Below, piece after piece: positions 18,689 to 28,772 of a stretch of DNA of 64,000 bases. Source of the stretch: Yanghanlia caeni (GTDB lineage Bacteria > Pseudomonadota > Gammaproteobacteria > Burkholderiales > Burkholderiaceae_B); NCBI GenBank assembly GCA_030733815.1, contig JAUZQE010000012.1, forward strand, positions 1 to 64,000, read 5' to 3'. The position numbers were made by a program, and so were the translations under genes. Below the pieces are notes generated by a model. That model had not been told where the DNA came from. It saw nothing but the letters and a program-made list of their open reading frames with translations, and searched no databases. Numbering within the stretch: the first letter of the stretch is position 1; every line of letters begins with the position of its first letter.

Positions 18689-19528
18689 TTATTTCTCGGA
18701 ATCGATCAGGCCCTTGACGAACCACTTCTGCATGAACAGCACCACGAGGGCCGGCGGAAGCATGGCCAGCAGGGCCGTCGCCATGACGAGATTCCATTCG
18801 GTAACCGAATCCCCCCCCGAAATCATGCGCTTGATGCCGACCACGATGGGATACATGTCTTCGCTCGTGGTCATGATCAGGGGCCACAGGTACTGGTTCC
18901 ACCCGTAGATGAACTGAATCACGAACAGTGCCGCGATACTGGTCTTTGACAGGGGCAGAAGGACATCCTTGAAGAATCGCATGGGGCCGGCGCCATCGAT
19001 GCGTGCGGCCTCGACGAGCTCGTCGGGAACGGTGAGGAAGAATTGCCGGAACAGGAACGTGGCCGTGGCCGAGGCAATGAGCGGCAGCGTGAGGCCCGAG
19101 TAGGAGTTCAGCATGCCCAGCTTGGCCACTACTTCGTACGTGGGCGTGATGCGCACTTCCACCGGCAGCATGAGCGTGACGAAGATCATCCAGAAGAACG
19201 TCATGCGCAGCGGGAAGCGGAAGTACACCACGGCAAAGGCCGACAGCATTGAAATGACGATCTTGCCCACCGCAATGACAACGGCCATGACCGTGCTCAC
19301 CCACATCATGCGCGCCACGTCGGGCGCGCCGCCGGTGCCGGTGAGCACGGCCGTGTAGTTGGCCACCAGATGCGGGCCGGGCAGTAGCGACATCGGCGCG
19401 CGTGCCACTTCCTGTGCGGTCTGGGTGGATGCTACGAACGCCACGTAAAGCGGGAACGCGATGGTTGCGACCCCCAGAAGCAGAATCACGTGGGAAAGAA
19501 TGTCGAGAAAAGGGCGTCGCTCGATCAT
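18689..19528 (-). CDS. ugpE: sn-Glycerol-3-phosphate ABC transporter permease UgpE
   Basis: A 279-residue inner-membrane permease with about six helices. It starts [20 protein letters not shown] and has the EAA motif [26 protein letters not shown]. The C-terminus [11 protein letters not shown] fits UgpE. The start is set at 19528; the ten-codon extension upstream overlaps the gap to ugpA and has no family similarity. Confidence 0.93.
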   Translation of the reverse strand: MIERRPFLDILSHVILLLGVATIAFPLYVAFVASTQTAQEVARAPMSLLPGPHLVANYTAVLTGTGGAPDVARMMWVSTVMAVVIAVGKIVISMLSAFAVVYFRFPLRMTFFWMIFVTLMLPVEVRITPTYEVVAKLGMLNSYSGLTLPLIASATATFLFRQFFLTVPDELVEAARIDGAGPMRFFKDVLLPLSKTSIAALFVIQFIYGWNQYLWPLIMTTSEDMYPIVVGIKRMISGGDSVTEWNLVMATALLAMLPPALVVLFMQKWFVKGLIDSEK

Positions 19529-19586
19529 GCGGGCGCTCCCGTCGGCGCAGGGTGGCACATAGTACGCTTTGTGTGCAGAAGCGGGC

Positions 19587-20471
19587 TCATGCGTAGTTCA
19601 CCTTGCGATCGATATAGCGGAACTGCAGTACCGTGAGCGCCACCACTATGAGCATGAGAATGACCGACTGTGCGGCCGATGAACCGATATCCAGGCCGCG
19701 GAAGCCCGTCGTGTACACCTGATAGACCAGAATGGACGTGGAGGTGCCCGGCCCGCCCTGGGTCATGATATCGATGATTGCAAAGGTATCGAAGAACGCA
19801 TAGATAACGTTTACGACCAGCAGGAAGAAGGTCGTGGGAGACAGCAGCGGGAACACGATGGTCCAGAATCGGCGTACCGGGCCGGCGCCGTCGATGGCGG
19901 CCGCTTCGATGAGTGAACGCGGAATGGCCTGCAGACCGGCCAGGAAGAACACGAAGTTATAGGAAATCTGCTTCCAGACGGCGGCCAGCACCACCAGTGC
20001 CATGGCGTCGTCGGAACTGAGGCGCGGGTTCCAGGCCAGCCCGGCTTCAATGAAATATACGGCCAGAATGCCCACCGACGGCGAAAACAGAAACAGCCAC
20101 AGCACCCCGGCCACGGCCGTGGCCACCGCATAGGGCCAGATCAGTACATTGCGGTAAAAGCCGGCGCCGCGTACGACTCGGTTCGCCAGAACCGCCAGAA
20201 GCAGCGAGACGCCCAGCCCCAGCACCGCCACCAGCACCGAGAACAGGGCCGTGACCTTGAACGAGTTCAGGTAATCGCGGCTCGCCAGCAGATCGCGGAA
20301 GTTGTCGAACCCCACGAAGGTCGACGACAGCCCGAACGGGTCTTCCATGTGAAACGCCTGCCAGAGCGCCTGACCTGCGGGAAGGAAGAAAAACACGATC
20401 GTGATTGCCAGCTGCGGGGCGACCAGCAGATAGGGCAAAAACGTGTGTTTGAAGACGACGCGCTTTTCCAT
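19587..20471 (-). CDS. ugpA: sn-Glycerol-3-phosphate ABC transporter permease UgpA
   Basis: A 294-residue permease with six predicted helices. Its N-terminus ([20 protein letters not shown]) and the stretch [19 protein letters not shown] are typical of UgpA. The EAA loop is [20 protein letters not shown]. It follows ugpB after 75 bases that carry a terminator-like hairpin, so it should be made at a lower level than the binding protein. Confidence 0.93.
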   Translation of the reverse strand: MEKRVVFKHTFLPYLLVAPQLAITIVFFFLPAGQALWQAFHMEDPFGLSSTFVGFDNFRDLLASRDYLNSFKVTALFSVLVAVLGLGVSLLLAVLANRVVRGAGFYRNVLIWPYAVATAVAGVLWLFLFSPSVGILAVYFIEAGLAWNPRLSSDDAMALVVLAAVWKQISYNFVFFLAGLQAIPRSLIEAAAIDGAGPVRRFWTIVFPLLSPTTFFLLVVNVIYAFFDTFAIIDIMTQGGPGTSTSILVYQVYTTGFRGLDIGSSAAQSVILMLIVVALTVLQFRYIDRKVNYA

Positions 20472-20485
20472 ACAGAGCCGTGATC

Positions 20486-20518
20486 AAAAAAGCGTGAGCG
20501 GCATCAGCGATGCCGCTC
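20486..20518 (-). terminator. Intercistronic hairpin with T-run between ugpB and ugpA
   Basis: On the minus strand GAGCGGCATC and GATGCCGCTC form a perfect 10-bp stem with a three-base loop (20496-20518). Six T residues follow after four bases (20491-20486). It looks like a leaky terminator or 3'-end protector that lets ugpB be expressed above ugpAEC. Confidence 0.65.
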
Positions 20519-20546
20519 GTGAGGATTTTAGACTAGGCCCGCTTGC

Positions 20547-21854
20547 TTATTTGACGCTGGATTCGAAACGCTTGAGCATCTCGTTGCCGCGTTCGGCGAT
20601 ACGCTTCATGCCGGTTTCGGCATCGACCTCACCGGCAAAGATGCGCTCCATTTCGCCTTCGGCGATTTCGCGGATCTGGGGCAGGAAGCCCAGGCGGATG
20701 CCGCGGGAGTTCTCGGTGGTGTCGGCGTTCAGCTGCAGCACGGCGACTTCGGTGCCGGGGTTCTTCTCGTAGAAGCCCGACTCACGGGTGACCTGGTGGC
20801 CTGCCTTGGTAACCGGCACGTAACCCGTTTCCTGGTGCCATTTGGCAGCCATCTCGGGGCTGGAAATGTACTTGAAGAACTTGGTCACGCCCTTGTAAAC
20901 CTCGGGCGACTTCTTGGCGAACACCCACAGCGAGGCACCACCGATGATCGTGTTCTGCGGCGCGCCTTCGATGTCGTCGTGATAGGGCAGGGAGGCGGTG
21001 CCGAATTCGAACTCGCCCGTGCGGATAATGTTGGCGCGCGAACCGCTCGAGCCGGTGAACATGCCGCACTTGCCGGAAGTGAACAGCGCATTGGACGCAT
21101 CACCACGCCCACCATAGGTGAAGGAGCCGTCTTTGGCCATTTGCGCAAGGAAGGCAAAGTGCTTCACGAACGCCGGCTGATCGACGCTGAGGCGTGCGTC
21201 AAGGCCGTCGAAGCCGTTGTTCTTGGTGGCGAAGGGCACGTTGTGCCAGGCCGCAAAGGTCTCCATCTGCACCCACGACGGCCAGCCCGTGGTGTAGCCG
21301 CATTCCATGCCGGATTCGCGCAGTTTTTTGCCGGCTTCGGCCACTTCCTTCCAGGTTTTGGGCGGATTCTCGGGGTCGAGCCCAGCCTTGCGGAAGGCGT
21401 CTTTGTTGTAATAAAGAACCGGTGTGGAGCTATTGAATGGCATCGAAACCAGCTTGCCGTCGGAAGAGGAGTAATAGCTCGCCACCGCACCCAGGAAGTC
21501 ATCCGGATTGATCGGATCGCCAGCCTGTTCCGACATTTCCTGCACAGGCTGAATGGCTCCTTGCGCATGCATCATCGTGGCCGTGCCCACTTCGAAGACC
21601 TGCAGGATATCGGGCGCATTGCCCGCCCGGAAGGCGGCGATGCCGGCATTCATGGATTCACCGTAGGCGCCCTTGTAGATGGCCTTCACCGTGTAGTCGG
21701 ACTGGCTTTCGTTGAAGCCCTGAACCAGTTCATTGACACGGTCGCCCAGGGCTCCTTCCATGGAATGCCAGAAAACGATCTCGGTGGCGGCGTGTGCGCT
21801 GCCGATGCTGGCAATCAGGCCGGCCAGCGAAAGGGCAATGACTTTATTCTTCAT
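20547..21854 (-). CDS. ugpB: sn-Glycerol-3-phosphate ABC transporter periplasmic binding protein UgpB
   Basis: A 435-residue periplasmic protein. The signal peptide ends about IGSAHA, and the mature N-terminus is ATEIVFWHSMEGALGDRVNEL, the UgpB signature. It also has KGAYGESMNAGIAAFRAGNAPDILQVFEVGTATMM-type sequence and PMPFNSSTPVLYYN-like substrate contacts (seen as SMPFNSSTPVLYYNKDAF). It binds glycerol-3-phosphate and glycerophosphodiesters. First gene of the operon, behind a Pho box, so phosphate limitation should induce it. Confidence 0.95.
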   Translation of the reverse strand: MKNKVIALSLAGLIASIGSAHAATEIVFWHSMEGALGDRVNELVQGFNESQSDYTVKAIYKGAYGESMNAGIAAFRAGNAPDILQVFEVGTATMMHAQGAIQPVQEMSEQAGDPINPDDFLGAVASYYSSSDGKLVSMPFNSSTPVLYYNKDAFRKAGLDPENPPKTWKEVAEAGKKLRESGMECGYTTGWPSWVQMETFAAWHNVPFATKNNGFDGLDARLSVDQPAFVKHFAFLAQMAKDGSFTYGGRGDASNALFTSGKCGMFTGSSGSRANIIRTGEFEFGTASLPYHDDIEGAPQNTIIGGASLWVFAKKSPEVYKGVTKFFKYISSPEMAAKWHQETGYVPVTKAGHQVTRESGFYEKNPGTEVAVLQLNADTTENSRGIRLGFLPQIREIAEGEMERIFAGEVDAETGMKRIAERGNEMLKRFESSVK

Positions 21855-21944
21855 GGGTATCTCCTGTGAATGCTTCTAGGGTCGGCAACGCTTCGGGGCA
21901 GCGTGGTATCCGACGCCATAGCCGCGGCAGTCTAGGAAAGCTTT

Positions 21945-21973
21945 GTGACATTAACATGAAAGCAAGCTGAAAC
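21945..21973 (-). promoter_or_regulatory. Pho box (three 11-bp-spaced repeats) of the ugp operon
   Basis: On the minus strand three 7-mers, GTTTCAG, CTTTCAT and ATGTCAC, are each separated by four bases, giving the 11-bp period of PhoB half-sites (consensus CTGTCAT). Ten bases after the last repeat comes TAGACT (21934-21929), a plausible -10, so the box replaces a -35 as in known Pho promoters. It lies 91 bp upstream of the ugpB ATG. Confidence 0.82.
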
Positions 21974-22099
21974 GATAAGGGTTTGCATTCGGTGGGGCGT
22001 CGGGCCGGCACCGGCCGGGCAGAGCACATCGGCCATCGGGCGTAAAATGCCTGCCACGCCCGTTTACGGGAATTACGAATCACTCAGGACATGGCGGCC

Positions 22100-22930
22100 A
22101 TGAATCAAGAACTCACCATTGCGTTTATCGGAGGCGGCAATATGGCCTCTGCGCTGGGCTCCGGGCTGATCGGCAAGCGCTGCGGCGCGCACGACGTTCA
22201 CGTCATCGATATCGAGCCCAAGGCACTGCAACCCTGGGCCGAGCAGGGCTGCAGTACGGCAACCGTCCCCGACGACACCCTGGCGCGCCATCGCATCTGG
22301 GTGCTCGCGGTCAAACCCCAGTTCATGAAAGAGGCCGTTGCAGCGTTGCGGCCGTTCCTTCAGCCCGACACCCTCGTCGTCAGCATTGCCGCAGGCATCT
22401 CTGCCGCCACGCTGGGGCGGTGGTTGGGCCGTGCCGACGAACCCTGGACACGGGTGGTACGGGCGATGCCCAATACGCCGTCGCTGATTGCAGCCGGCGC
22501 GACGGGCCTGCTGGCCGGTTCGAGCGTGACCGACGCCGAGAAAGCGCAGGTCGAATTGCTCTTCAAGGCCGTGGGTGAGCTGGTGTGGGTGCAAGACGAT
22601 CACGCCATCGACGTGGTCACCTCGCTCTCGGGCAGCGGGCCCGCCTATGTATTTCTCTTTCTGGAATCGATGATTGCCGCCGCCGTGGCGCAGGGCATGG
22701 CCCCCGAGCAGGCAAGGCGCCTGGCACTGGCCACGGTCAACGGGGCCACGCAGCTGGCCGCACTGTCGCCCGAAGATCTCTCTGTATTACGCGATCGCGT
22801 GACGTCGAAAGGCGGTACGACGGCGGCGGCGCTGCAGGTGCTAAATGAGCGCGATTTCTCCGGCACCATTGCCGCGGCCATGCAGGCGGCGGCCACGCGG
22901 GCGGCCGAACTTTCGCGGGAATTTTCCTAG
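22100..22930 (+). CDS. proC: Pyrroline-5-carboxylate reductase
   Basis: Last enzyme of proline synthesis, NAD(P)H-dependent. The Rossmann motif is IAFIGGGNMASALGSGL; the conserved C-terminal region has DVVTSLSGSGPAYVFLFLE and LRDRVTSKGGTTAAALQVL. About 276 residues. Two ATG codons lie close together: 22091 is only one base after AGGA, so 22100 (MNQELTIAF) with a 10-base spacing is preferred. It is divergent from ugpB. Confidence 0.95.
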   Translation: MNQELTIAFIGGGNMASALGSGLIGKRCGAHDVHVIDIEPKALQPWAEQGCSTATVPDDTLARHRIWVLAVKPQFMKEAVAALRPFLQPDTLVVSIAAGISAATLGRWLGRADEPWTRVVRAMPNTPSLIAAGATGLLAGSSVTDAEKAQVELLFKAVGELVWVQDDHAIDVVTSLSGSGPAYVFLFLESMIAAAVAQGMAPEQARRLALATVNGATQLAALSPEDLSVLRDRVTSKGGTTAAALQVLNERDFSGTIAAAMQAAATRAAELSREFS

Positions 22931-23107
22931 TCCGAAGGGCGGTCAATCACCGCTACTGTTACATCTAGGGCATACCCGTAGTGACAGCGTCCCGATACAA
23001 CCCGGAGAATATGCGGGCCGCAACCTACAGGCATCAGACGTAGTAACAATTTCCGCCAAGACGTGACAACCACTCTTGTCGTTACAAAAATTTGGAGACC
23101 CGCAGGC

Positions 23108-24220
23108 ATGAAGTCATTTATCCGTGTCAAGCCCCTTGCTCTGGCAATCGGGGCCCTGGCCTTCGCAGGCAGCGTATATGCCGAAACCATCAAAATCGGC
23201 ATTCCCCAGCCCATGACTGGTCCCGCCACCCAATACGGTGACCAGATTCAGGCCGGCGCCCTGACCGCCATCGAAGCGTTCAACGCGGCGGGCGGCGTCA
23301 ATGGCAAGAAGCTCGAGCCGCTGCTCATCGACGACGGTTGCGAACCCAAGCAGGCCGTACCGGCCGCCAACCGCGTGGTCAACTCCGGCGCCAAGTTCGC
23401 CGTGGCCCATGCCTGCTCCGGCACCACCGTGCCCGCCGTCAACGTGTACGAGAACGAGGGCATCGTTGCCATCACACCGGGTGCCACTTCGCCCCTGGTC
23501 ACCGACACCATCAAGCCGCATTATTTCTTCCGCACCATCGGCCGTGACGACCAGCAGGGCCCGTTTGCCGCCGGCTACATTGCCAATACGCTCAAGCCCA
23601 AGTCGGTCGCCATTCTGCACGACAAGCAAACCTACGGCAGCGGCATCGCCACCCAGGTGCGCGACAGCCTCGCCAAGGAAGGCGTCGAAGTCTCGCTGTT
23701 CGAGGGCATCAATGTGGGCGACAGCGATTACTCCGCAGTCATCACCAAGCTCAAGTCGGTGGGCGCCGATCTCATCTATTTCGGTGGCTATCACGCCGAG
23801 CTGGGCCTGCTGCTGCGCCAGGCGCGTGAGCAGGGTCTCGAAACCCAGTTCATGGGCCCCGAAGGTGTGGCCAACGACGACCTGATCGCCATTGCCGGCC
23901 CGGCCGCCACCGGCCTGCTCGTCACGCTGCCCGCCGACTTCACCAAGCTCGCCGGCAACGAACAGATCCTCGAGCACTTCAAAACATACAAGCGCAGCCC
24001 CGACGGTGCGTTTGCCATGCCCGCCTATGCGGCCGTGCAGATTCTGGTCGAAAGCATCAAGGCGGTCGGCGAAGATCCGGACAAGGTCGCCGATTACATG
24101 CACAAGGCCACGTTCAACACGGCGATCGGCAAGGTTGAATACGACGAGAAGGGCGACCTCAAGGAATTCGAGTTCGCCGTCTACAAGGTCGACGAACAAG
24201 GCAACATGAACCAGCTCTGA
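23108..24220 (+). CDS. livJ: Branched-chain amino acid ABC transporter periplasmic binding protein LivJ
   Basis: A 370-residue type-I periplasmic binding protein. The signal peptide is to about GSVYA, and the mature part begins ETIKIGIPQPMTGPATQYGD. Conserved blocks are VAHACSGTTVPAVNVYE and FRTIGRDDQQGPFAAGYI. First gene of livJHMGF. The start MKSFIRVKPL at 23108 follows GGAGA by about ten bases. The leader upstream holds a GACAA-N6-TTGTC inverted repeat at 23065-23080. Confidence 0.93.
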   Translation: MKSFIRVKPLALAIGALAFAGSVYAETIKIGIPQPMTGPATQYGDQIQAGALTAIEAFNAAGGVNGKKLEPLLIDDGCEPKQAVPAANRVVNSGAKFAVAHACSGTTVPAVNVYENEGIVAITPGATSPLVTDTIKPHYFFRTIGRDDQQGPFAAGYIANTLKPKSVAILHDKQTYGSGIATQVRDSLAKEGVEVSLFEGINVGDSDYSAVITKLKSVGADLIYFGGYHAELGLLLRQAREQGLETQFMGPEGVANDDLIAIAGPAATGLLVTLPADFTKLAGNEQILEHFKTYKRSPDGAFAMPAYAAVQILVESIKAVGEDPDKVADYMHKATFNTAIGKVEYDEKGDLKEFEFAVYKVDEQGNMNQL

Positions 24221-24261
24221 ACTTAACCACTGCATACAGTGCCCCGGCCGTACACCGGCTG

Positions 24262-24336
24262 GGGAAGCTGCGAACGGATCGGGTGGCACGCAGGCGCTAA
24301 TCACGCGCACTCGCAATGATCCGTTCGAGGCTTCCC
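24262..24336 (+). promoter_or_regulatory. Long stem-loop between livJ and livH
   Basis: Bases 24262-24280 (GGGAAGCTGCGAACGGATC) pair with 24318-24336 (GATCCGTTCGAGGCTTCCC): a 19-bp stem with one G-T wobble and one mismatch around a loop of about 37 bases. A shorter GC hairpin (CCCCGGCCG/CCGGCTGGGG, 24242-24264) precedes it, and a CTTTTCTCTTTCC tract follows. It probably protects the livJ message or terminates part of the transcripts, keeping binding protein in excess over LivHMGF. Confidence 0.7.
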
Positions 24337-24401
24337 GCGGGGCCTTTTCTCTTTCCTGGCCGGCTGCTTACTGGCGGGCCGGCGTCGTGGAACTTCGTTT
24401 T

Positions 24402-25325
24402 ATGTCCGAATTCATACCCCAACTCGTGCAACAGTTCTTCAACGGACTGTCGCTCGGCGCGATCTATGCGTTGATCGCCATTGGCTACACGATGGTCTAT
24501 GGCATCATCGGAATGATCAACTTCGCTCACGGCGAAATCTACATGATTGGCGCCTACGTCGGGCTGGTCACGCTTTCCGCAATCGGTGTCGGCACTGGTC
24601 TTCCGGTTCCACTCATCATCCTCATCATGCTGATCGTAGCCATGCTGGTCACTGCGGTGTACGGCTACGCGGTCGAAAAGGTGGCGTATGCGCCGCTGCG
24701 TGGCGGGCCTCGCCTGGTGCCGCTCATTTCGGCCATCGGCATGTCCATTTTCCTGCAGAACTGGGTCGCGGTGGGCCAGGGCGCCCGTGACATGGCCGTT
24801 CCCGCACTGGTCACCGGCGCACTTCAGGTCAATATTGGCGACTACACCATTACCGCGCCGTACTCGCGCATCATGATCATCCTCGTCACCGTGGTGCTGA
24901 TGTTCATGCTGCACATGTATATCAAGCATTCACGCCTTGGCCGCGCTTCACGCGCCTGCTCGCAAGATCTGCGCATGGCGAACCTGCTGGGCATCGACAC
25001 CAACAAGATCATTTCCTTCACCTTCGTAGTGGGGGCCATGCTGGCCGCAGTCGGCGGCGTGCTCATCGCCCTTGCGATCGGCAAGCTCAACCCCTTCATC
25101 GGCTTCCTCGCCGGCATCAAGGCCTTCACGGCTGCGGTGCTGGGCGGCATCGGCAGCATACCCGGCGCCATGCTGGGTGGTGTGCTGCTCGGCCTGGCCG
25201 AGACCTTTGCGGCGGCGTATATCTCGTCGCAATACAAGGATATCGTTGCGTTCAGCCTGCTGGTGCTCATTCTGCTGTTCCGGCCGACTGGGCTGCTTGG
25301 TAAACCCGAAGTGGAAAAAGTGTAA
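24402..25325 (+). CDS. livH: Branched-chain amino acid ABC transporter permease LivH
   Basis: A 307-residue inner-membrane permease with about eight helices. It starts [24 protein letters not shown]; the [22 protein letters not shown] block is diagnostic. An alternative GTG five codons upstream (24387) is open, but GGAAC sits at good distance from the ATG at 24402. Its stop shares a base with the livM start (TAATG). Confidence 0.94.
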   Translation: MSEFIPQLVQQFFNGLSLGAIYALIAIGYTMVYGIIGMINFAHGEIYMIGAYVGLVTLSAIGVGTGLPVPLIILIMLIVAMLVTAVYGYAVEKVAYAPLRGGPRLVPLISAIGMSIFLQNWVAVGQGARDMAVPALVTGALQVNIGDYTITAPYSRIMIILVTVVLMFMLHMYIKHSRLGRASRACSQDLRMANLLGIDTNKIISFTFVVGAMLAAVGGVLIALAIGKLNPFIGFLAGIKAFTAAVLGGIGSIPGAMLGGVLLGLAETFAAAYISSQYKDIVAFSLLVLILLFRPTGLLGKPEVEKV

Positions 25326-26550
25326 TGGTCAGTCACATCAAGAACGCTCTGATCGCCGCGGTCATGGCCGGCGTGATCATCGCGCCCGTGTTCGGGCTGC
25401 AGATCGTGCGCAGCGGCATGCAAACGCATCTCGAGCCCGAATGGGACATGGTGCTAATGGGCATGGCAATCGTTTTCGTATTCCAGGCTTTCGTGCGACC
25501 GGCCTTCGTGAAGGTCATGGGTCGCGGCGAACGCAAGTTCAGCATGCCCGTGCTGAACGACACCTCGCGTCGCGCAATGATCTTCCTGCTCATTGCCATC
25601 GCGCTCATCTGGCCGTTCTTCACCGGCCGTGCCGAGGTCGATATTGCGACCCTGGTGCTGATCTACGTCATGCTGGGCCTGGGCCTGAACATCGTGGTGG
25701 GCTTTGCGGGCCTGCTCGATCTGGGCTTCGTGGGCTTTTACGCTGTGGGGGCCTATACCTACGCGCTGCTCTACCACTGGGCGGGCTGGGGCTTCTGGGA
25801 AGCCTTGCCCCTGGCAGGCGCCATGGCCGGACTGTTCGGTTATCTGCTGGGTTTCCCGGTGTTGCGCCTGCGCGGCGACTACCTCGCCATCGTAACTCTG
25901 GGCTTTGGCGAGATCATCAGACTGCTGCTCATCAACCTGTATGAGTTCACGGGCGGCCCCGACGGCATCTCGGGCATTCCCAAACCCACCGTCTTTGGCA
26001 TGCCCATGGTTCGTCGCGCGCCCGAGGGCGAGACCACATTCCACGAGTTCATGGGCTGGCAGTTCGACAACATGGACGTGATCATTTATCTGTACCTCAT
26101 GGCGCTGGTGCTCGCACTCGTGACGCTTTTCGTGTCGAACCGCGTCATTCGCATGCCCATCGGGCGCGCTTGGGAAGCGCTGCGCGAAGATGAGATTGCC
26201 TGCCGTTCCCTGGGCCTGAATCCCACCAACATCAAGCTGTCTGCCTTTACCATGGGTGCCACGTTCGCCGGTTTCGGCGGTGCGTTCTTCGCTGCACGCC
26301 AGGGTCTGGTTAATCCCGAATCGTTCACGTTCCTCGAATCTGCGCTGATTCTTGCCATTGTGGTGCTCGGCGGCATGGGGTCTCAGGTGGGGGTGATTCT
26401 TGCGGCAATCGTGCTCACCGTGCTGCCCGAAGTGGCACGTGAGTTCGCGGAATACCGCATGATGATCTTCGGTCTGGTCATGGTCGTAATGATGATGTGG
26501 CGTCCGCAAGGCCTGCTGCCCATGAAGCGTCCGCACGTGGAGTTGAAACA

Positions 26551-26554
<4 letters not shown>
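25325..26554 (+). CDS. livM: Branched-chain amino acid ABC transporter permease LivM
   Basis: A 409-residue permease with an N-terminal extension of about 110 residues before the conserved core, as in Pseudomonas and Bordetella LivM. The core has [31 protein letters not shown] and [18 protein letters not shown] (the ATPase-contact loop). It overlaps livH by one base and livG by ATGA, so the operon is tightly coupled. Confidence 0.94.
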
Positions 26555-27317
<763 letters not shown>

Positions 27318-27318
<1 letters not shown>

Positions 27319-28019
27319 TGCTGAAGCTGACGAACATTCATACCTACTACGGCGCGATTCAGGCGCTGAACGACGTTTCGGTCGAGGTCAACAAGGGCGA
27401 AATCGTTACGCTGATCGGCGCGAACGGTGCAGGCAAGACCACGCTGCTCATGACCGTGTGCGGTTCGCCGCGTGCGCGCAGCGGCACGGTGGAGTTTTTG
27501 GGTGAAGACATCACGCAATGGCCCACGCATTCCATCATGCAAAAGGGCATTGCCATCTCGCCCGAAGGGCGACGCGTCTTTCCCGATCTGACGGTCACTG
27601 AAAACCTGAAGATGGGGGCGTTCTTCCTCGATCGCGAACACACTGAAGCGGGCCTGGAGCGCGTGTTTGCCCTGTTTCCGCGTCTCAAGGAACGCTCGAG
27701 TCAGCGGGCGGGCACGATGTCGGGCGGCGAGCAGCAGATGCTCGCCATCGGCCGGGCACTCATGACCGAGCCCAAGCTGTTGCTGCTCGATGAGCCCACG
27801 CTGGGGCTTGCGCCGCTCATCATTGCGCAGATCTTCGAAATCATCAAAGAAATCCGCGAGCAGGGCGTCACGGTTTTCCTGGTCGAGCAGAACGCCCACA
27901 AGGCGCTGCAGGTGGCCGACCGGGGTTACGTACTGGAAACCGGCAAGGTGGTGCTCTCTGACACCGGCGCAAATCTGCTGGTGAACGACGAGGTACGCAA
28001 GGCGTATCTGGGCGCCTGA
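27318..28019 (+). CDS. livF: Branched-chain amino acid ABC transporter ATPase LivF
   Basis: A 233-residue ABC ATPase starting with GTG (VLKLTNIHTYYGAIQAL), which shares a base with the livG stop (TAGTG). Walker A is GANGAGKTT, the signature MSGGEQQMLAIGRAL and Walker B LLLDEPTLGLAP. A strong terminator follows 17 bases after the stop, closing the operon. Confidence 0.95.
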
Positions 28020-28035
28020 ACTGCCGCCAATGCAA

Positions 28036-28073
28036 ACAGCCGCCCGACGTTCATCGGGCGGCTGTGTCGTTTT
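28036..28073 (+). terminator. Terminator of the livJHMGF operon
   Basis: ACAGCCGCCCGA (28036-28047) and TCGGGCGGCTGT (28054-28065) form a perfect 12-bp stem with a six-base loop; GTCGTTTTC follows. It lies between livF and the convergent GST gene. The next 85 bases (28075-28160) show nothing else. Confidence 0.85.
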
Positions 28074-28160
28074 CAGCCGATGCCGCTGTGTGCGCGCGGC
28101 GATGGCTCGGCCGGCCCTGTTCGCCGGACATGCGCAACGGGCAGGACGGCAACGGGGGAA

Positions 28161-28772
28161 TCAGTTCAGCAACCCCTGCGCGGACAGCGCGGCGCGCACG
28201 CCCGGATCGGCGACCATGCGCTCGTAGAAGGCCGAAAGATTCGACATGCCCGAAATATTGAGCTCGAGCCTCTTTGCCCAGCAAATCACGGTGAACAGAT
28301 AGGGGTCGACCACCGAGCGGGTGCCGGTGACCCATTCCCGACCTTCGAGTTGCGTGTTGATGATTCCGAACAGGCGAAGTGCAGTGGCGGCACCGCCTGC
28401 AGCAATTGCTTCCTGTGCCGAAGGGTCGTCGGTGTAGCGGGCCTTGCCGAATATGAGGCTGAAGGCCTTGTGCAGGTCGGCGTTCACGAATGCGAGCCAG
28501 CGCCGGGTTTGCGCGCGCCCGCGAAGGTCATCGGGCATCAGCCCGGCTTCGGGGTGTTTTTCAGCGAGGTACTCGAGAATGGCGACACTCTGCGTCAGCA
28601 CCAGGTCGCCATCGGTGAGCACCGGTACCGAACCCACGGGGTTCAATGCCAGGAACTCGGGCTTTTTCAGGTCTTCGCGCGGTACGGCCTGGGTCTCGTA
28701 GGGCTGGCCGATCCATTCAAGCGTAATGTGGGTGGCAAGCGGGCAGGCGCCCGGCATATAGTACAGCTTCAC
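28161..28772 (-). CDS. Glutathione S-transferase (beta-class-like)
   Basis: A 203-residue GST. The N-terminal thioredoxin-fold domain begins KLYYMPGACPLATHITLEW, with Cys10 where beta-class enzymes have their catalytic cysteine. It also has NPVGSVPVLTDGDLVLTQSVAILEYL, the glutathione-binding cis-Pro and Ser region. The all-helical C-terminal domain follows. The start codon is GTG and overlaps the stop of the S9 peptidase gene (GTGA), so the two are co-translated. Its substrate is unknown. Confidence 0.9.
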   Translation of the reverse strand: MKLYYMPGACPLATHITLEWIGQPYETQAVPREDLKKPEFLALNPVGSVPVLTDGDLVLTQSVAILEYLAEKHPEAGLMPDDLRGRAQTRRWLAFVNADLHKAFSLIFGKARYTDDPSAQEAIAAGGAATALRLFGIINTQLEGREWVTGTRSVVDPYLFTVICWAKRLELNISGMSNLSAFYERMVADPGVRAALSAQGLLN

